Source of the DNA: a virus | Strand: one strand, 5' to 3' | IMG/VR virus record: IMGVR_UViG_3300035670_000014 | Coordinates: 62,001-126,000 of that record | DNA length: 64,000 bases | Shown: positions 42,671 through 50,569 of the stretch, piece by piece | Layout of the letters: every line of letters starts with the position of its first letter | Position numbering within the stretch: position 1 is the stretch's first letter | The notes under the pieces: model-generated | The model's database searches: none | The model's input: the letters and a program-made list of their open reading frames with translations, nothing else | What the model was told of the DNA's origin: nothing | Position numbers and translations under genes: made by a program

Positions 42671-43168
42671 TTAAAGTACAGTTAAGGATGATGTGTTTTT
42701 CATATTCTCAAGTTCATATAAGTCTCTGTTAATTACATACTCTCTCCTGGTGGTCAGACTATATGTCTCAACTAGAAGATCAGAGACAAAATTCCAGGGA
42801 AAAGATTTACAGGAACTAATATCGACCTGAATAAGACCAGATTCAGGAAATGTATGAATAGCAATATGGCTTTCAGCTATAACTGCAATAGCAGTGTGTC
42901 CATATACACCTTCAGATCTATAAGACAAAGACTTTCTAAGTAAGTCGGCCGTCTTAGAGTTACCCAATCCTTCTTCTTCAAGAGACTGAAGACTTCTATG
43001 CATCTCTGAAGTAGCCATTGGAAATGCTACGCAATAAGGAGCAACTATCAAAGTCATATCAAGTAATTCTACTGCTTTATTGATAAAAGCCAGAGTTACA
43101 TTGGTATCATTAAGTAGTTCAGGGGAGCCTATTGCGTCAAGTATATAGTGGAGACCATTGTATTGCAT
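42671..43168 (-). CDS. speD: S-adenosylmethionine decarboxylase proenzyme (SpeD family)
   Basis: 165 residues. The self-cleavage site is VIAESHIAIHTFPE, with Ser100 as the residue that would become the pyruvoyl group, followed by VDISSCKSF. The size matches bacterial class 1b SpeD, although the C-terminus is longer and unusual. It would supply aminopropyl groups for spermidine, which condenses DNA, or, as in some phage and bacterial homologues, have shifted to arginine or ornithine decarboxylation. No spermidine synthase gene is nearby. Confidence 0.9.
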   Translation of the reverse strand: MQYNGLHYILDAIGSPELLNDTNVTLAFINKAVELLDMTLIVAPYCVAFPMATSEMHRSLQSLEEEGLGNSKTADLLRKSLSYRSEGVYGHTAIAVIAESHIAIHTFPESGLIQVDISSCKSFPWNFVSDLLVETYSLTTRREYVINRDLYELENMKNTSSLTVL

Positions 43169-43209
43169 TTAATTACCAGTTACAGGGCTGAATTGCCTAA
43201 TAGATTCTA

Positions 43210-43713
43210 TCACTTACTAAGTAAACTAGCAGATTCTATAAGCAAAGGGTATGGATTTATATTGCTTTGGACTTTATATTCTTTGGATAGAGACTTCCAA
43301 AGGTGAATAGCAGACTCAGATGTACTGCCTGTGTCACTGTATAAAGCAGGAACAAACATAAACTTGGAATCAGGCCACATAGTAGAGGCAAACTGTATAG
43401 CAAACTTATAAATAAGTTTACCTACACCTTTATTCTTATGGGATTCATACTGAATGATTGCAAGATCAACCATTAGGCAGTTAAAATCCTTTATATAAGG
43501 ATGAGGAAAAGATTTAGCTTCATAAAGATGAAAGATAAAATGAAAAACATCTATCTCAAAGCCTGGAACAACATAATATGCTGTTATGTCCAGTATGGAT
43601 GGTTTATTAGCTAATCCTTTGTCAAAATTGACAGATATAGAAATATTAAGGCCTAATATAGAAGAGACTGTGTCTTGCAGTTGACGAGCAAGATTTTGGA
43701 TGCTATTAGTCAT
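43210..43713 (-). CDS. Putative GNAT-family acetyltransferase
   Basis: 167 residues. LAIIQYESHKNKGVGKLIY resembles the acetyl-CoA pyrophosphate loop (Q/R-x-x-G-x-G) of GNAT enzymes and is followed by a helix and a beta strand (KFMFVPALYSDTGS). It lies directly upstream of speD in the transcript, so a polyamine or protein substrate is possible. The domain match is partial. Confidence 0.6.
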   Translation of the reverse strand: MTNSIQNLARQLQDTVSSILGLNISISVNFDKGLANKPSILDITAYYVVPGFEIDVFHFIFHLYEAKSFPHPYIKDFNCLMVDLAIIQYESHKNKGVGKLIYKFAIQFASTMWPDSKFMFVPALYSDTGSTSESAIHLWKSLSKEYKVQSNINPYPLLIESASLLSK

Positions 43714-43808
43714 AGAATAATTCCCAAAAATAAAATAGAGAAAATGGAAGCATTTTTTTTCTCAATTTTGAAACCTCCTATTAGGCCCCTTTTCTTTATA
43801 TGAGTAAA

Positions 43809-44402
43809 TTAAGGAAGGTTAGCGAAGTAATTAATTGCAGAATCTATAAGATCAGATGTAATACCGGTCTTATAGTTACTGTGTATTAATTGATTGCCAA
43901 ATACCAGACATTCGTCGTCATCGTCAATAACGATGTAGTTTCCAGTATAGTTGCAATAGCTAACCCAGTCCTTAATTTCTTCACTCCTGACAAAGAAACT
44001 ACCTTCGTTTCTTTGTTTGGTTCTAGAAATAATAGAACCAGTAAAACCTTGTAATTTAAGGTATTCTATAGTTCCGTAATAATTAGATCTCCATGTACTT
44101 GAGAGTACATATCTAATATCGGGATAAGTAGAATGAAGTCTATTTAGAATACTAACAAGATCAGGAAAAATACCAGGGTATTTGTCGTCTTGATTGGCGT
44201 TAAAACTACAGGTCCAATTGAGGGCATCTAGATTACTGCCCTCAAAGTTAAGGACACCATCTATGTCAAGAAAAACTAACCTGGTTATTTTAGCCAGGTT
44301 AGGTTTATTTAAGTAATCATCTGAATCATAGAAATTAAGTGGCATTTGAAAATGCCGACAATAATTTATCTCTGATAAATGACTAGAAGATGAATTAGTC
44401 AT
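43809..44402 (-). CDS. HAD-superfamily phosphatase of the HAD-SAK type
   Basis: 197 residues. Motif I LVFLDIDGVLNF near residue 45, motif II YVLSSTWRSNY near 99 and acidic motif IVIDDDDECL near 155. Phage proteins of this type are related to the phosphatase domains in nucleic-acid repair proteins. It might remove 3' phosphates or act on nucleotides. It overlaps the upstream small gene by 8 nt. Confidence 0.8.
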   Translation of the reverse strand: MTNSSSSHLSEINYCRHFQMPLNFYDSDDYLNKPNLAKITRLVFLDIDGVLNFEGSNLDALNWTCSFNANQDDKYPGIFPDLVSILNRLHSTYPDIRYVLSSTWRSNYYGTIEYLKLQGFTGSIISRTKQRNEGSFFVRSEEIKDWVSYCNYTGNYIVIDDDDECLVFGNQLIHSNYKTGITSDLIDSAINYFANLP

Positions 44403-44646
44403 TGTAAGGAAACAGATTCATGATTGTTTCTTCGCATTTTTCAGTGATCATAAGAGTAACCAAATCAATATCACTCTCACAGTAACCAAATTTCTTCATA
44501 AACTGAAGCAAAGGTTGATAAGATTTAAACATTACAGTTTCTGTAATGTCATCATAAGTTTCGTACTTAAAGCAATCGGAAAACTTTTTGCCATTTTGCT
44601 TCTCGATTAAATAAGTTTGATAATAGAATAAATCAGCTAATTCCAT
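44395..44646 (-). CDS. Small hypothetical protein
   Basis: 83 residues from ATG 44646 (MELADLFYYQTY); a TTG start at 44676 is an alternative. Acidic, Tyr/Phe-rich, helical. Overlaps the HAD gene by 8 nt. No family recognised. Confidence 0.62.
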   Translation of the reverse strand: MELADLFYYQTYLIEKQNGKKFSDCFKYETYDDITETVMFKSYQPLLQFMKKFGYCESDIDLVTLMITEKCEETIMNLFPYND

Positions 44647-44825
44647 AGTTGTAACCAATGATAAAGTCGCAAGCAAATGTTACTGGATATTGTTCTTTCT
44701 CAGTATTCATTGAATGACTTAAATAGGGGTAATGTCGTAATAAAGACACAAAACCCATGTTGAGTTTCGTTTATAATTTACTTGTATCGGATATAAAAGG
44801 CAAGTAAAGATAAACCAAAAGAAAG

Positions 44826-44852
44826 AAGGTGAAACCTTCTAGGTTTCACCTT
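44826..44852 (-). terminator. Intrinsic terminator after the radical SAM C-half gene
   Basis: AAGGTGAAACC TTCTA GGTTTCACCTT, an 11-bp perfect stem. On the minus strand it is followed by CTTTCTTTTGG. It starts immediately after the stop at 44853. Confidence 0.88.
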
Positions 44853-45743
44853 TTAGAAAGCATACCTTATCCTGCAATAGGGGATGTACTCTTGTATTAC
44901 AGATTTAAAATTAGAAACACTTTTAGCCTTTAAATCGTATTTATAGCAAATAACATCAGGCTTGTTGTATTTAGTTTGTTGACTCTTAGGATTCCAAAGG
45001 AATGATTCTCCCTTTGGGTTCCATACTTCGTTGATCTTATGAAGCTGCTCACTATGGGTGAGCATTATGACTTCACAAGCAAGTTGATCTTTGGCCTTCT
45101 GAGATAAAGTTGAATCAATAAGCTGGAAAAGCTTAATCCAGTCCTGCCTGGCACCAGGATAAAGAATCACCGGACTAAAGTTCAAGTGAACTTCATAGCC
45201 GGCATCAACAAGTTGATTGATTGCATTTATTCTTGCTGATATTTGACTAGTCCTGATGTCAACATATTGGGATATAGATTGAGGCATAAGGCTATACCTT
45301 ATCCTTACCCTATCCCCAGGATCAAAAGCCAGTAGAGGGGCAATATTGACCGTTTTAGTAGCAAAGCTAACCTTAGCATTCTCGCTGTGCTTAACAGCTT
45401 CCATTATTTCCAGTGGAATGTTGGAAATCATAAGGTCAAGGCTTACATCATTGTTATTACCAATGTCATAAGTCCAATACTTGGAATCACACTGATTAGG
45501 TTCAAGCTTAGGACCCAAAGAGTTAGAATGAGAAATTATAGAATCTATAACATCATCTGTATTAACAAATATAGTAACAGGATTAGAACCACCCTTTCTA
45601 CGAGCCGTATAACAGTTGTGAGTTAGAATATTTTCAGCAAAATAATTTTCATAAACAGGAACATGGAAATTATAAACAGTCGTATTTTTTTCAATTTTCT
45701 TTATACTTTGAATTTTAGAAAACTTAGGAGTTTTAAGTTGCAT
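44853..45743 (-). CDS. Split-intein C-part fused to C-extein of a spore-photoproduct-lyase-like radical SAM enzyme
   Basis: 296 residues. Residues 1-43 form a C-intein: VYNFHVPVYENYFAENI is block F and ILTHN is block G with the terminal Asn. The extein starts at Cys44 (CYTARRKGG), which is both the +1 nucleophile and the last cysteine of the CX3CX2C cluster motif. The rest carries SPL-like blocks (RIRYSLMPQSI, YEVHLNFSPVILYPGARQDW). It must be joined to the N-part at 46276-46902 to give a complete enzyme. Its 5' end overlaps the divergent HNH frame. Confidence 0.92.
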   Translation of the reverse strand: MQLKTPKFSKIQSIKKIEKNTTVYNFHVPVYENYFAENILTHNCYTARRKGGSNPVTIFVNTDDVIDSIISHSNSLGPKLEPNQCDSKYWTYDIGNNNDVSLDLMISNIPLEIMEAVKHSENAKVSFATKTVNIAPLLAFDPGDRVRIRYSLMPQSISQYVDIRTSQISARINAINQLVDAGYEVHLNFSPVILYPGARQDWIKLFQLIDSTLSQKAKDQLACEVIMLTHSEQLHKINEVWNPKGESFLWNPKSQQTKYNKPDVICYKYDLKAKSVSNFKSVIQEYIPYCRIRYAF

Positions 45744-46574
45744 AACTGTTCTGTTTGTGGAAAGTTTACTAATAAAAAATGCTGTGAAGAAAAAGTATTC
45801 CTAGAGAAAGGTTTAGTATTTAACTATCACAGTGAAGCTGCAAGATATTTTAATGTAGATTCAAGATATGCAAAAAGAAAACTCTATAATGTAAACTATA
45901 CTTTAAGTGAAATAAAAATAACAAAAAACAGCAAACTAGTTAATTGTAAAATTTGCAATCAATCATCAATAACTTCAAAATGTAGAGCTGGATATTGTAA
46001 AAATTGCTCTCGTAAAGGATTAGGTAAGAAAACTAGAGGAATAGAATTAAGAAATAAATACCTTGGAGAGAAAAATCCAAACTTTAAAGATGGTAAAGCA
46101 AGGCAGTCGATAAGAAACAGACATGAATGGAAAGAAATAAGAAAAGAAATTCTTTCAGAAAGACAATGCTGTGAAGTAAGTGGACATAGTAAATACTTAC
46201 ATCTTCATCATATATTGCCAGTTTGCTTATTTCCACAATATTCATTAGAAAAATGGAACATTATTGTTCTTCAGGCTAATCTACACATAGAAGTTCATCG
46301 TCAAGATTTAGATATTGTGCTTCTACCCAACCTCTGTTCTTTGTATAAAGAGGATGTTCACCTGATACGCGAAGAGTTCGTCCGTCAACTGAAATTTCAT
46401 AAATTTCACTTACTTGACGAGATGCCAAATGAAAAGCTTGAGCTACTAAAGGAGAACCAGAATTGGTATCGTAAGAAATTACATCTGATCCCGATAGAAT
46501 TTGTTCTACAGGAATTTGGCCACTTGGAGTGGATATCAAAGTTCCTTCTTCCACGCAGTAGAGGCAAGAACTAA
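45663..46574 (+). CDS. HNH homing endonuclease between the split-intein halves, opposite strand
   Basis: Open frame of 303 residues; a TTG start at 45738 would reduce overlap with the C-intein. It has cysteine pairs (CSVCGKFTNKKCC, CKICNQ..CRAGYCKNC) like zinc ribbons, an HTH-like stretch (SEAARYFNVDSRYAKRKL), a GEKNPNFKDGKAR segment and the nuclease core LHLHHILPVCLFPQ..N..LHIEVH. The core ends near 46300. The following 90 codons are antisense to the N-intein and may not be functional. It would be the homing partner that spreads the split intein. Confidence 0.88.
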   Translation: MEIINSRIFFNFLYTLNFRKLRSFKLHNCSVCGKFTNKKCCEEKVFLEKGLVFNYHSEAARYFNVDSRYAKRKLYNVNYTLSEIKITKNSKLVNCKICNQSSITSKCRAGYCKNCSRKGLGKKTRGIELRNKYLGEKNPNFKDGKARQSIRNRHEWKEIRKEILSERQCCEVSGHSKYLHLHHILPVCLFPQYSLEKWNIIVLQANLHIEVHRQDLDIVLLPNLCSLYKEDVHLIREEFVRQLKFHKFHLLDEMPNEKLELLKENQNWYRKKLHLIPIEFVLQEFGHLEWISKFLLPRSRGKN

Positions 46575-46902
46575 AACAGCCGTTTGCATGAGACGGCGGA
46601 ATAAAATCAGTTGACCTTCCAGAATCAGTCATTGCCATATTAGACATACGACCAATAACAAGAACATGTCTTTTATTTGCTATCCAATCTACAGGATCGG
46701 CCTTAGCTAAATCTGGAATAAGCCAGTGATTCTTAACATATTTAACTTCATAGTTAGAGCCAGAATCTGCAAGCTTTTGACAGATTGATGTGATTCTAGA
46801 TATTTCCTTTTCACTATAATTACAATTCTGTATATAAAGAGTATTTATATCACTCAGTTTAATCACTAGGTCCCCTTGGTTGGTATTAAGAAAAGGCCCC
46901 AA
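46276..46902 (-). CDS. N-extein of a spore-photoproduct-lyase-like enzyme with split-intein N-part
   Basis: 208 residues. Residues 1-115 are extein ending NGCFSSCLY, the first two cysteines of a radical SAM CX3CX2C motif. Cys116 starts the intein: CVEEGTLISTPSGQIPVEQI is block A and TLRVSGEHPLYTK is block B. The frame stops 93 residues into the intein (DDELLCVD). Splicing would give ...CFSSCLY joined to CYTARRKGG, about 368 residues in total. The predicted activity is radical SAM repair of DNA, by family; the substrate is uncertain. Confidence 0.92.
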   Translation of the reverse strand: MGPFLNTNQGDLVIKLSDINTLYIQNCNYSEKEISRITSICQKLADSGSNYEVKYVKNHWLIPDLAKADPVDWIANKRHVLVIGRMSNMAMTDSGRSTDFIPPSHANGCFSSCLYCVEEGTLISTPSGQIPVEQILSGSDVISYDTNSGSPLVAQAFHLASRQVSEIYEISVDGRTLRVSGEHPLYTKNRGWVEAQYLNLDDELLCVD

Positions 46903-46908
46903 GGGGCC
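46891..46908 (-). terminator. Intrinsic terminator between the DUF262 gene and the radical SAM N-half
   Basis: GGCCCC AA GGGGCC; on the minus strand followed by TTTTCTTAATACC. It lies just after the stop at 46917 and overlaps the first codons of the frame at 46902, so the actual start of the next gene may be the internal GTG/ATT region or transcription may read through. Confidence 0.75.
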
Positions 46909-46916
46909 AGATAGAG

Positions 46917-47465
46917 TTAAGACTGATACTCAGCAAGTAAATTCCTTACACGCTGAATTTCTTCTAGTGTATGAGGAGTACCTGTAGCGTTGATTCGTAG
47001 GTATAACATTAGCCGATCTGCAGGACTTAGGTCAACATACATAATCTTAACTTCCGTCTTGCGATATAGCTGTCGAATGTCCTTATCATCAAACTCATGT
47101 ACATAAATGTTCTCGCCGGTAGTCGGTTCGATTGCCGGGATGTTACCAAGCATCCAATGGTACAGCGAAAAGAGCCGATGTTGCCCATCAATGATCTCCA
47201 TATGATCATCGTAGATGTTTCGATTGATCCAGCATGGAGGACAGAATCCTCCAGTAATCATACTTCCGACAAAAGCACTAGCTTGATATACAGTCCAAGT
47301 ATGATTTCGTTGATAGTCAGGGACTACCCACTTTCGATTAGGATCATCTGGACTACCTGCAAATCCCTTTTGTATCTCAAACAAGTTAGCATGCGACTCA
47401 ACAACAAAAGGCAATGGTTTAAAGATAGAATCAAATGATCTTTTGATTAGAGTTGAAGCTGTCAT
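46917..47465 (-). CDS. DUF262/ParB-like domain protein
   Basis: 182 residues. VVPDYQRNHTWTVYQASAF, MEIIDGQHRLFSLYHWM and RLMLYLRINATGTPHT are the DUF262 signatures (DGQQR and the R-x-N-x-G-T end). DUF262 is the N-terminal domain of GmrSD-type restriction proteins and of other nucleotide-dependent DNA-targeting factors. Here it is alone, without the DUF1524 HNH domain. Its codon use is less AT-rich than neighbours. It could be an antagonist of host GmrSD or an independent regulator. Confidence 0.85.
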   Translation of the reverse strand: MTASTLIKRSFDSIFKPLPFVVESHANLFEIQKGFAGSPDDPNRKWVVPDYQRNHTWTVYQASAFVGSMITGGFCPPCWINRNIYDDHMEIIDGQHRLFSLYHWMLGNIPAIEPTTGENIYVHEFDDKDIRQLYRKTEVKIMYVDLSPADRLMLYLRINATGTPHTLEEIQRVRNLLAEYQS

Positions 47466-47475
47466 GTTTTAGATT

Positions 47476-47799
47476 TTAGCCTTTAATTTTAGTATTTAAA
47501 GCACTAATATTTGTTCTTTCAGGGATAGAAGTACTATACCAAGTACTATATTCATCTAGAATATAAGATAGAGAATTAATAAATAAAGATATAGAAGGAT
47601 CGAAACTATAAGTATTATCAAGAGTCATACTTAAGCCTAGATTTGAAATTCTATATCTTGCATAAAGAACTCTATCAATAAAAATGCTTAACTCTCCGGT
47701 ACCATAGTCTTCAAATAAGATTCCTGAATCTTGGTACTTGAAGAAGTATGAAAAGAGTTTCTGAGTTACAGTTCTGCTTATAGGTAAAGTTTTACTCAT
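47476..47799 (-). CDS. Hypothetical protein
   Basis: 107 residues with beta-rich Ser/Tyr/Ile sequence (LYARYRISNLGLSMTLDNTY). Preceded by AAGGTAAAA ATG. No recognised domain. Confidence 0.68.
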   Translation of the reverse strand: MSKTLPISRTVTQKLFSYFFKYQDSGILFEDYGTGELSIFIDRVLYARYRISNLGLSMTLDNTYSFDPSISLFINSLSYILDEYSTWYSTSIPERTNISALNTKIKG

Positions 47800-47831
47800 T
47801 TTTACCTTAATATAGGTTAGATTTAGTTAAG

Positions 47832-47906
47832 TACGCCTGGAAGGATTCGAACCTCCGACCGATCGGGTAGAAACCGATTGCTGCTATCCAACTGAGCTAC
47901 AGGCGC
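47832..47906 (-). tRNA. tRNA-Arg(TCT)
   Basis: Acceptor GCGCCTG pairs with CAGGCGT (one G-U). Anticodon arm ATCGG-TTTCTAC-CCGAT gives anticodon TCT. T-arm GGAGG-TTCGAAT-CCTTC. Discriminator A, no encoded CCA. It reads AGA, the dominant Arg codon in AT-rich genes. Confidence 0.93.
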
Positions 47907-47942
47907 ATGAATAATGGCACTTAATATAAATTAAGTTAAGAT

Positions 47943-48296
47943 TTAGTGGTCAGGATAGTAGAGCATATCCTCAAAGAGATAAGGATCATCAAACGGCTCT
48001 TCTTGGGTAATAGAGCCATCAGGGTGAACTTCAAAGTGATCATGAATTGACCAAATTGAAGAATCGTTTACCAGAGCTCTAAGGTGCTTAAGGATTTGAG
48101 CATCCGTAAGCTGATTGCATGCTACATCTTCAAGAAAGATAGAAAAGTCAATTGACTTATCGCCCTTAATTGACCTGATATAGGGTGCCCTGACGTAGAT
48201 TACAATTTCAGCATCTAAATCTACAGCAAGTTTACGGGCATATTCAAATGCCTCAGACTTAGTAGTAAAAGTATTACCATTAACTAAATACTTCAT
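47943..48296 (-). CDS. Hypothetical protein
   Basis: 117 residues; begins with a small beta/alpha domain (MKYLVNGNTFTTKSEAFEYA) and is acidic at the end. No recognised function. Confidence 0.7.
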   Translation of the reverse strand: MKYLVNGNTFTTKSEAFEYARKLAVDLDAEIVIYVRAPYIRSIKGDKSIDFSIFLEDVACNQLTDAQILKHLRALVNDSSIWSIHDHFEVHPDGSITQEEPFDDPYLFEDMLYYPDH

Positions 48297-48314
48297 AAGG
48301 TAACCTCTAAGGGT

Positions 48315-48533
48315 TTAGTTGAAAGATGTAAGTATATCTTGCACGTCAAGGAGGCAATCAATAGTATCCTGATGGGTAGGATTACTCATTTTCATAAGTA
48401 AGTCTATTCTATCAAGAGCTTTAGTGATTGTAGACCTGATAGGGCTACCATTTATTTTCATTTCAGTTACAGCTTTAATCAAAGCCGAAATATCTTCAGG
48501 AGATAAAGCAAACCTGTAGTCGGTTTCGGTCAT
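48315..48533 (-). CDS. Small hypothetical protein
   Basis: 72 residues, helical (SPEDISALIKAVTEMK). Follows an intrinsic terminator, so it starts a transcript. No family recognised. Confidence 0.66.
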   Translation of the reverse strand: MTETDYRFALSPEDISALIKAVTEMKINGSPIRSTITKALDRIDLLMKMSNPTHQDTIDCLLDVQDILTSFN

Positions 48534-48556
48534 AGTTCCCCTATTATTTTAGAAAT

Positions 48557-48598
48557 AAAAGCCCAACTAAACCCAAGATTAAAAGGATCTAGTTGGGC
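48557..48598 (-). terminator. Intrinsic terminator after the Ala/Gly-rich gene
   Basis: GCCCAACTA (48561-48569) pairs with TAGTTGGGC (48590-48598); on the minus strand the stem is followed by TTTTATTTC. Confidence 0.8.
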
Positions 48599-48609
48599 AG
48601 TTATTTGAA

Positions 48610-49011
48610 TTATTCTGAGTCAGACTCAGAAGACTCCAGAGCACCTAGCATGGGGAGTGCAGAACGCACACTTTCCATGAGGGGCTCGGCTACATCACGT
48701 CCTACAGCCTCAGATACAAGACTTGCAGCCTGACGGGCTGTACGAGCAGTACGACCAGTAATTAGGTTTGTATCTGCTGCCATTGACAGAGCCATAGCAC
48801 CAAGAAGCTTAACAGCAGCACGGCCGTAAGGATTCTCGAGAACTACATCTGCACTTTCACCAAGTAGGCCACGGCCTACCTGAATAGCAACTTCTGATGC
48901 CTGATTGGCAACACCGACCTTGACTCCGTGACGGAGGCCAGAGGCGATTGACTCAAGAGAATTTGAAACTGGTGAACTGCCAGGAGCAGTTCCGATAGTG
49001 ATTGTAGCCAT
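48610..49011 (-). CDS. Ala/Gly/Ser-rich hypothetical protein
   Basis: 133 residues from ATG 49011 (MATITIGTAPGSS); the longer frame begins upstream of the promoter region and is not used. Mostly small helices (AVKLLGAMALSMAADTN) ending in SSESDSE. It has its own strong promoter and terminator and higher GC codons, which fits an abundant, singly expressed protein. Unknown family. Confidence 0.73.
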   Translation of the reverse strand: MATITIGTAPGSSPVSNSLESIASGLRHGVKVGVANQASEVAIQVGRGLLGESADVVLENPYGRAAVKLLGAMALSMAADTNLITGRTARTARQAASLVSEAVGRDVAEPLMESVRSALPMLGALESSESDSE

Positions 49012-49048
49012 TTGTTTATTTTTCCATGGAGGTTGTTTTAGTATGAAT

Positions 49049-49077
49049 TTTATATAAGAATAGACTTGTCTGATCAA
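49049..49077 (-). promoter_or_regulatory. Sigma-70-type promoter for the Ala/Gly-rich gene
   Basis: Minus strand TTGATC (49072-49077), 17-nt spacer, TATAAA (49049-49054), placed 38 nt before the ATG at 49011. This is one of the best promoter matches in the window. Confidence 0.7.
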
Positions 49078-49167
49078 GTAAGATTTTAATACTTGTCTGT
49101 ATTTAAATAATAAGACACGGGTTTACTTAATTAGACAATTTGAACTTTTAGTAAGATTAGTACCCGA

Positions 49168-49380
49168 CTAGTGCTTTGTTTTAGCTTTTCTATTATTTTT
49201 TGTTCTAGTCGTGGGTGAATCTATAGTCTTACTATTAGTTCTTTGATCTACGCTTGTTGCAAGAATCCGATTGATCAAATTGGATCCAAGCTCAATCAAA
49301 TTAAAACGGACCGAAAAGGTGGCGGGGCCAACCTTTAGAGTTGTAATGTTACTAAGTCTGTTGTTTTTTAACATAAGCAT
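49168..49380 (-). CDS. Small basic protein
   Basis: 70 residues, Asn/Thr/Lys/Arg-rich, ending TRTKNNRKAKTKH. Could bind nucleic acid. A dispersed palindrome lies just upstream of it. No family recognised. Confidence 0.62.
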   Translation of the reverse strand: MLMLKNNRLSNITTLKVGPATFSVRFNLIELGSNLINRILATSVDQRTNSKTIDSPTTRTKNNRKAKTKH

Positions 49381-49405
49381 ATCCTGGTAGGACTTACACT
49401 ACAGA

Positions 49406-49420
49406 TTGCCGGAACGGCAA
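49406..49420. repeat. Dispersed GAA-loop palindrome, copy 3
   Basis: TTGCCGGAACGGCAA between the genes ending at 49454 and starting at 49380. Confidence 0.8.
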
Positions 49421-49453
49421 CAGGGCAGTTAAGCAAGTTTCCTTTAGGAAAAT

Positions 49454-49741
49454 CTACTTAGAAATTTCAATTTGGCCATTGAGAATGCAAACAATGGGAT
49501 TGATAGATCTAGATAGTATGCCATTAAATGTCTCTTCGGTCATTGAAACAAACTTCGCAGATTTAGGTAAGCAATCTGTAAGTTTAATTTCGTTAAGGTG
49601 AAAAGCATATATAGATTGTGTTCCATCTTGTGCTCTTAGAATCAGGTGGTAATTTTTAGCTGATAAGTTGGATAAAAATGAAATATCATTAGTTTTAGAA
49701 TGGGAAAAGTAACTATTGGCAAGTTTTATCGAATGATGCAT
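49454..49741 (-). CDS. Hypothetical protein
   Basis: 95 residues, mixed, starting MHHSIKLANSYFSHSK. Separated from the HD hydrolase by 10 nt. No family recognised. Confidence 0.68.
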   Translation of the reverse strand: MHHSIKLANSYFSHSKTNDISFLSNLSAKNYHLILRAQDGTQSIYAFHLNEIKLTDCLPKSAKFVSMTEETFNGILSRSINPIVCILNGQIEISK

Positions 49742-49751
49742 TTTTAACCTA

Positions 49752-50540
49752 CTAACTTAAGATTAACACTCGTCTATTCCATCGAGATAAGAAAGGAGTA
49801 GCTTGTTGGTTTTCTTTGTATTCCGTAATAAAGGAATGGGACAAACCATAGCAATCTTGAAGAAAGGACATTACTTCAACCTCCGAAGGAGGGTTGGCTT
49901 TTATATCAAGAATATTAGACTTAAATATAGGTCTTTTTATAAGATACTTATTAACTAAAGTGCCTGACTCAAAGTATGGTTCAAGACTGAATTTGATTGC
50001 ATAAAATGTTGAACAGAAAGCCTGATAAATAATATCAACCTTTTCATCTTTAACTTCATTTTTTAGATCAAATCCTGGTAAAGGAATGACTAAATCTTCA
50101 AAATGAAAAGCTAAATTATCAACTTTATGTACTAAATCATTAGCTTTGATTCCTAAGTGATTATAGAATGAAAGCCTAAGATTCTCAATTGCCAGGTGGG
50201 CATTGTCACTCAGATGCTTTTTAACAGGAGTAATAATGTCACCAGTAACAGATTCTTCTACATCATGAAAGAGGCATTCATCTATAAAATCTTCATAGAT
50301 TACTTGGCCCTTTCTGTTTAAGACAACATTCATTGCACTAAACATCTTAGTAGCAATGAGGTAGCAGAATATACAATGCTGAAGTACACTGTACTCAGCT
50401 CTTTGGCCAGCAAATCTGTTAATTCTACTTAAAGTTGCTTCAATAAGCTCAGGCTCAACTTCTTCAACAAATTTCCTGATTTGACTGTTATCAAATAAAT
50501 CAAAGTGAGAATAGTTGAGACCATTTAGTATAAATGGCAT
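49752..50540 (-). CDS. HD-domain phosphohydrolase, 5'-deoxynucleotidase-like
   Basis: 262 residues. Metal ligands appear in AEYSVLQHCIFCYLIATK (His), DECLFHDVEESVTGDIITP (His-Asp and the E-x-x-x-G-D-I-P region) and a late Asp in VHKVDNL. This follows the YfbR/HD pattern of phage nucleotidases that trim dNMP pools. It lies next to TilS and the deaminase, in a nucleotide/tRNA metabolism group. Confidence 0.8.
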   Translation of the reverse strand: MPFILNGLNYSHFDLFDNSQIRKFVEEVEPELIEATLSRINRFAGQRAEYSVLQHCIFCYLIATKMFSAMNVVLNRKGQVIYEDFIDECLFHDVEESVTGDIITPVKKHLSDNAHLAIENLRLSFYNHLGIKANDLVHKVDNLAFHFEDLVIPLPGFDLKNEVKDEKVDIIYQAFCSTFYAIKFSLEPYFESGTLVNKYLIKRPIFKSNILDIKANPPSEVEVMSFLQDCYGLSHSFITEYKENQQATPFLSRWNRRVLILS

Positions 50541-50569
50541 TATCCAGGTCTCCAGGATTGTAGAGTAAG

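Noticed and set aside
44853-46902. Frameshifted or broken single intein rather than a split intein
   Set aside because: Each half starts and stops cleanly, the halves match normal split positions (93 and 43 residues) and the intervening space is filled by an intact opposite-strand nuclease.
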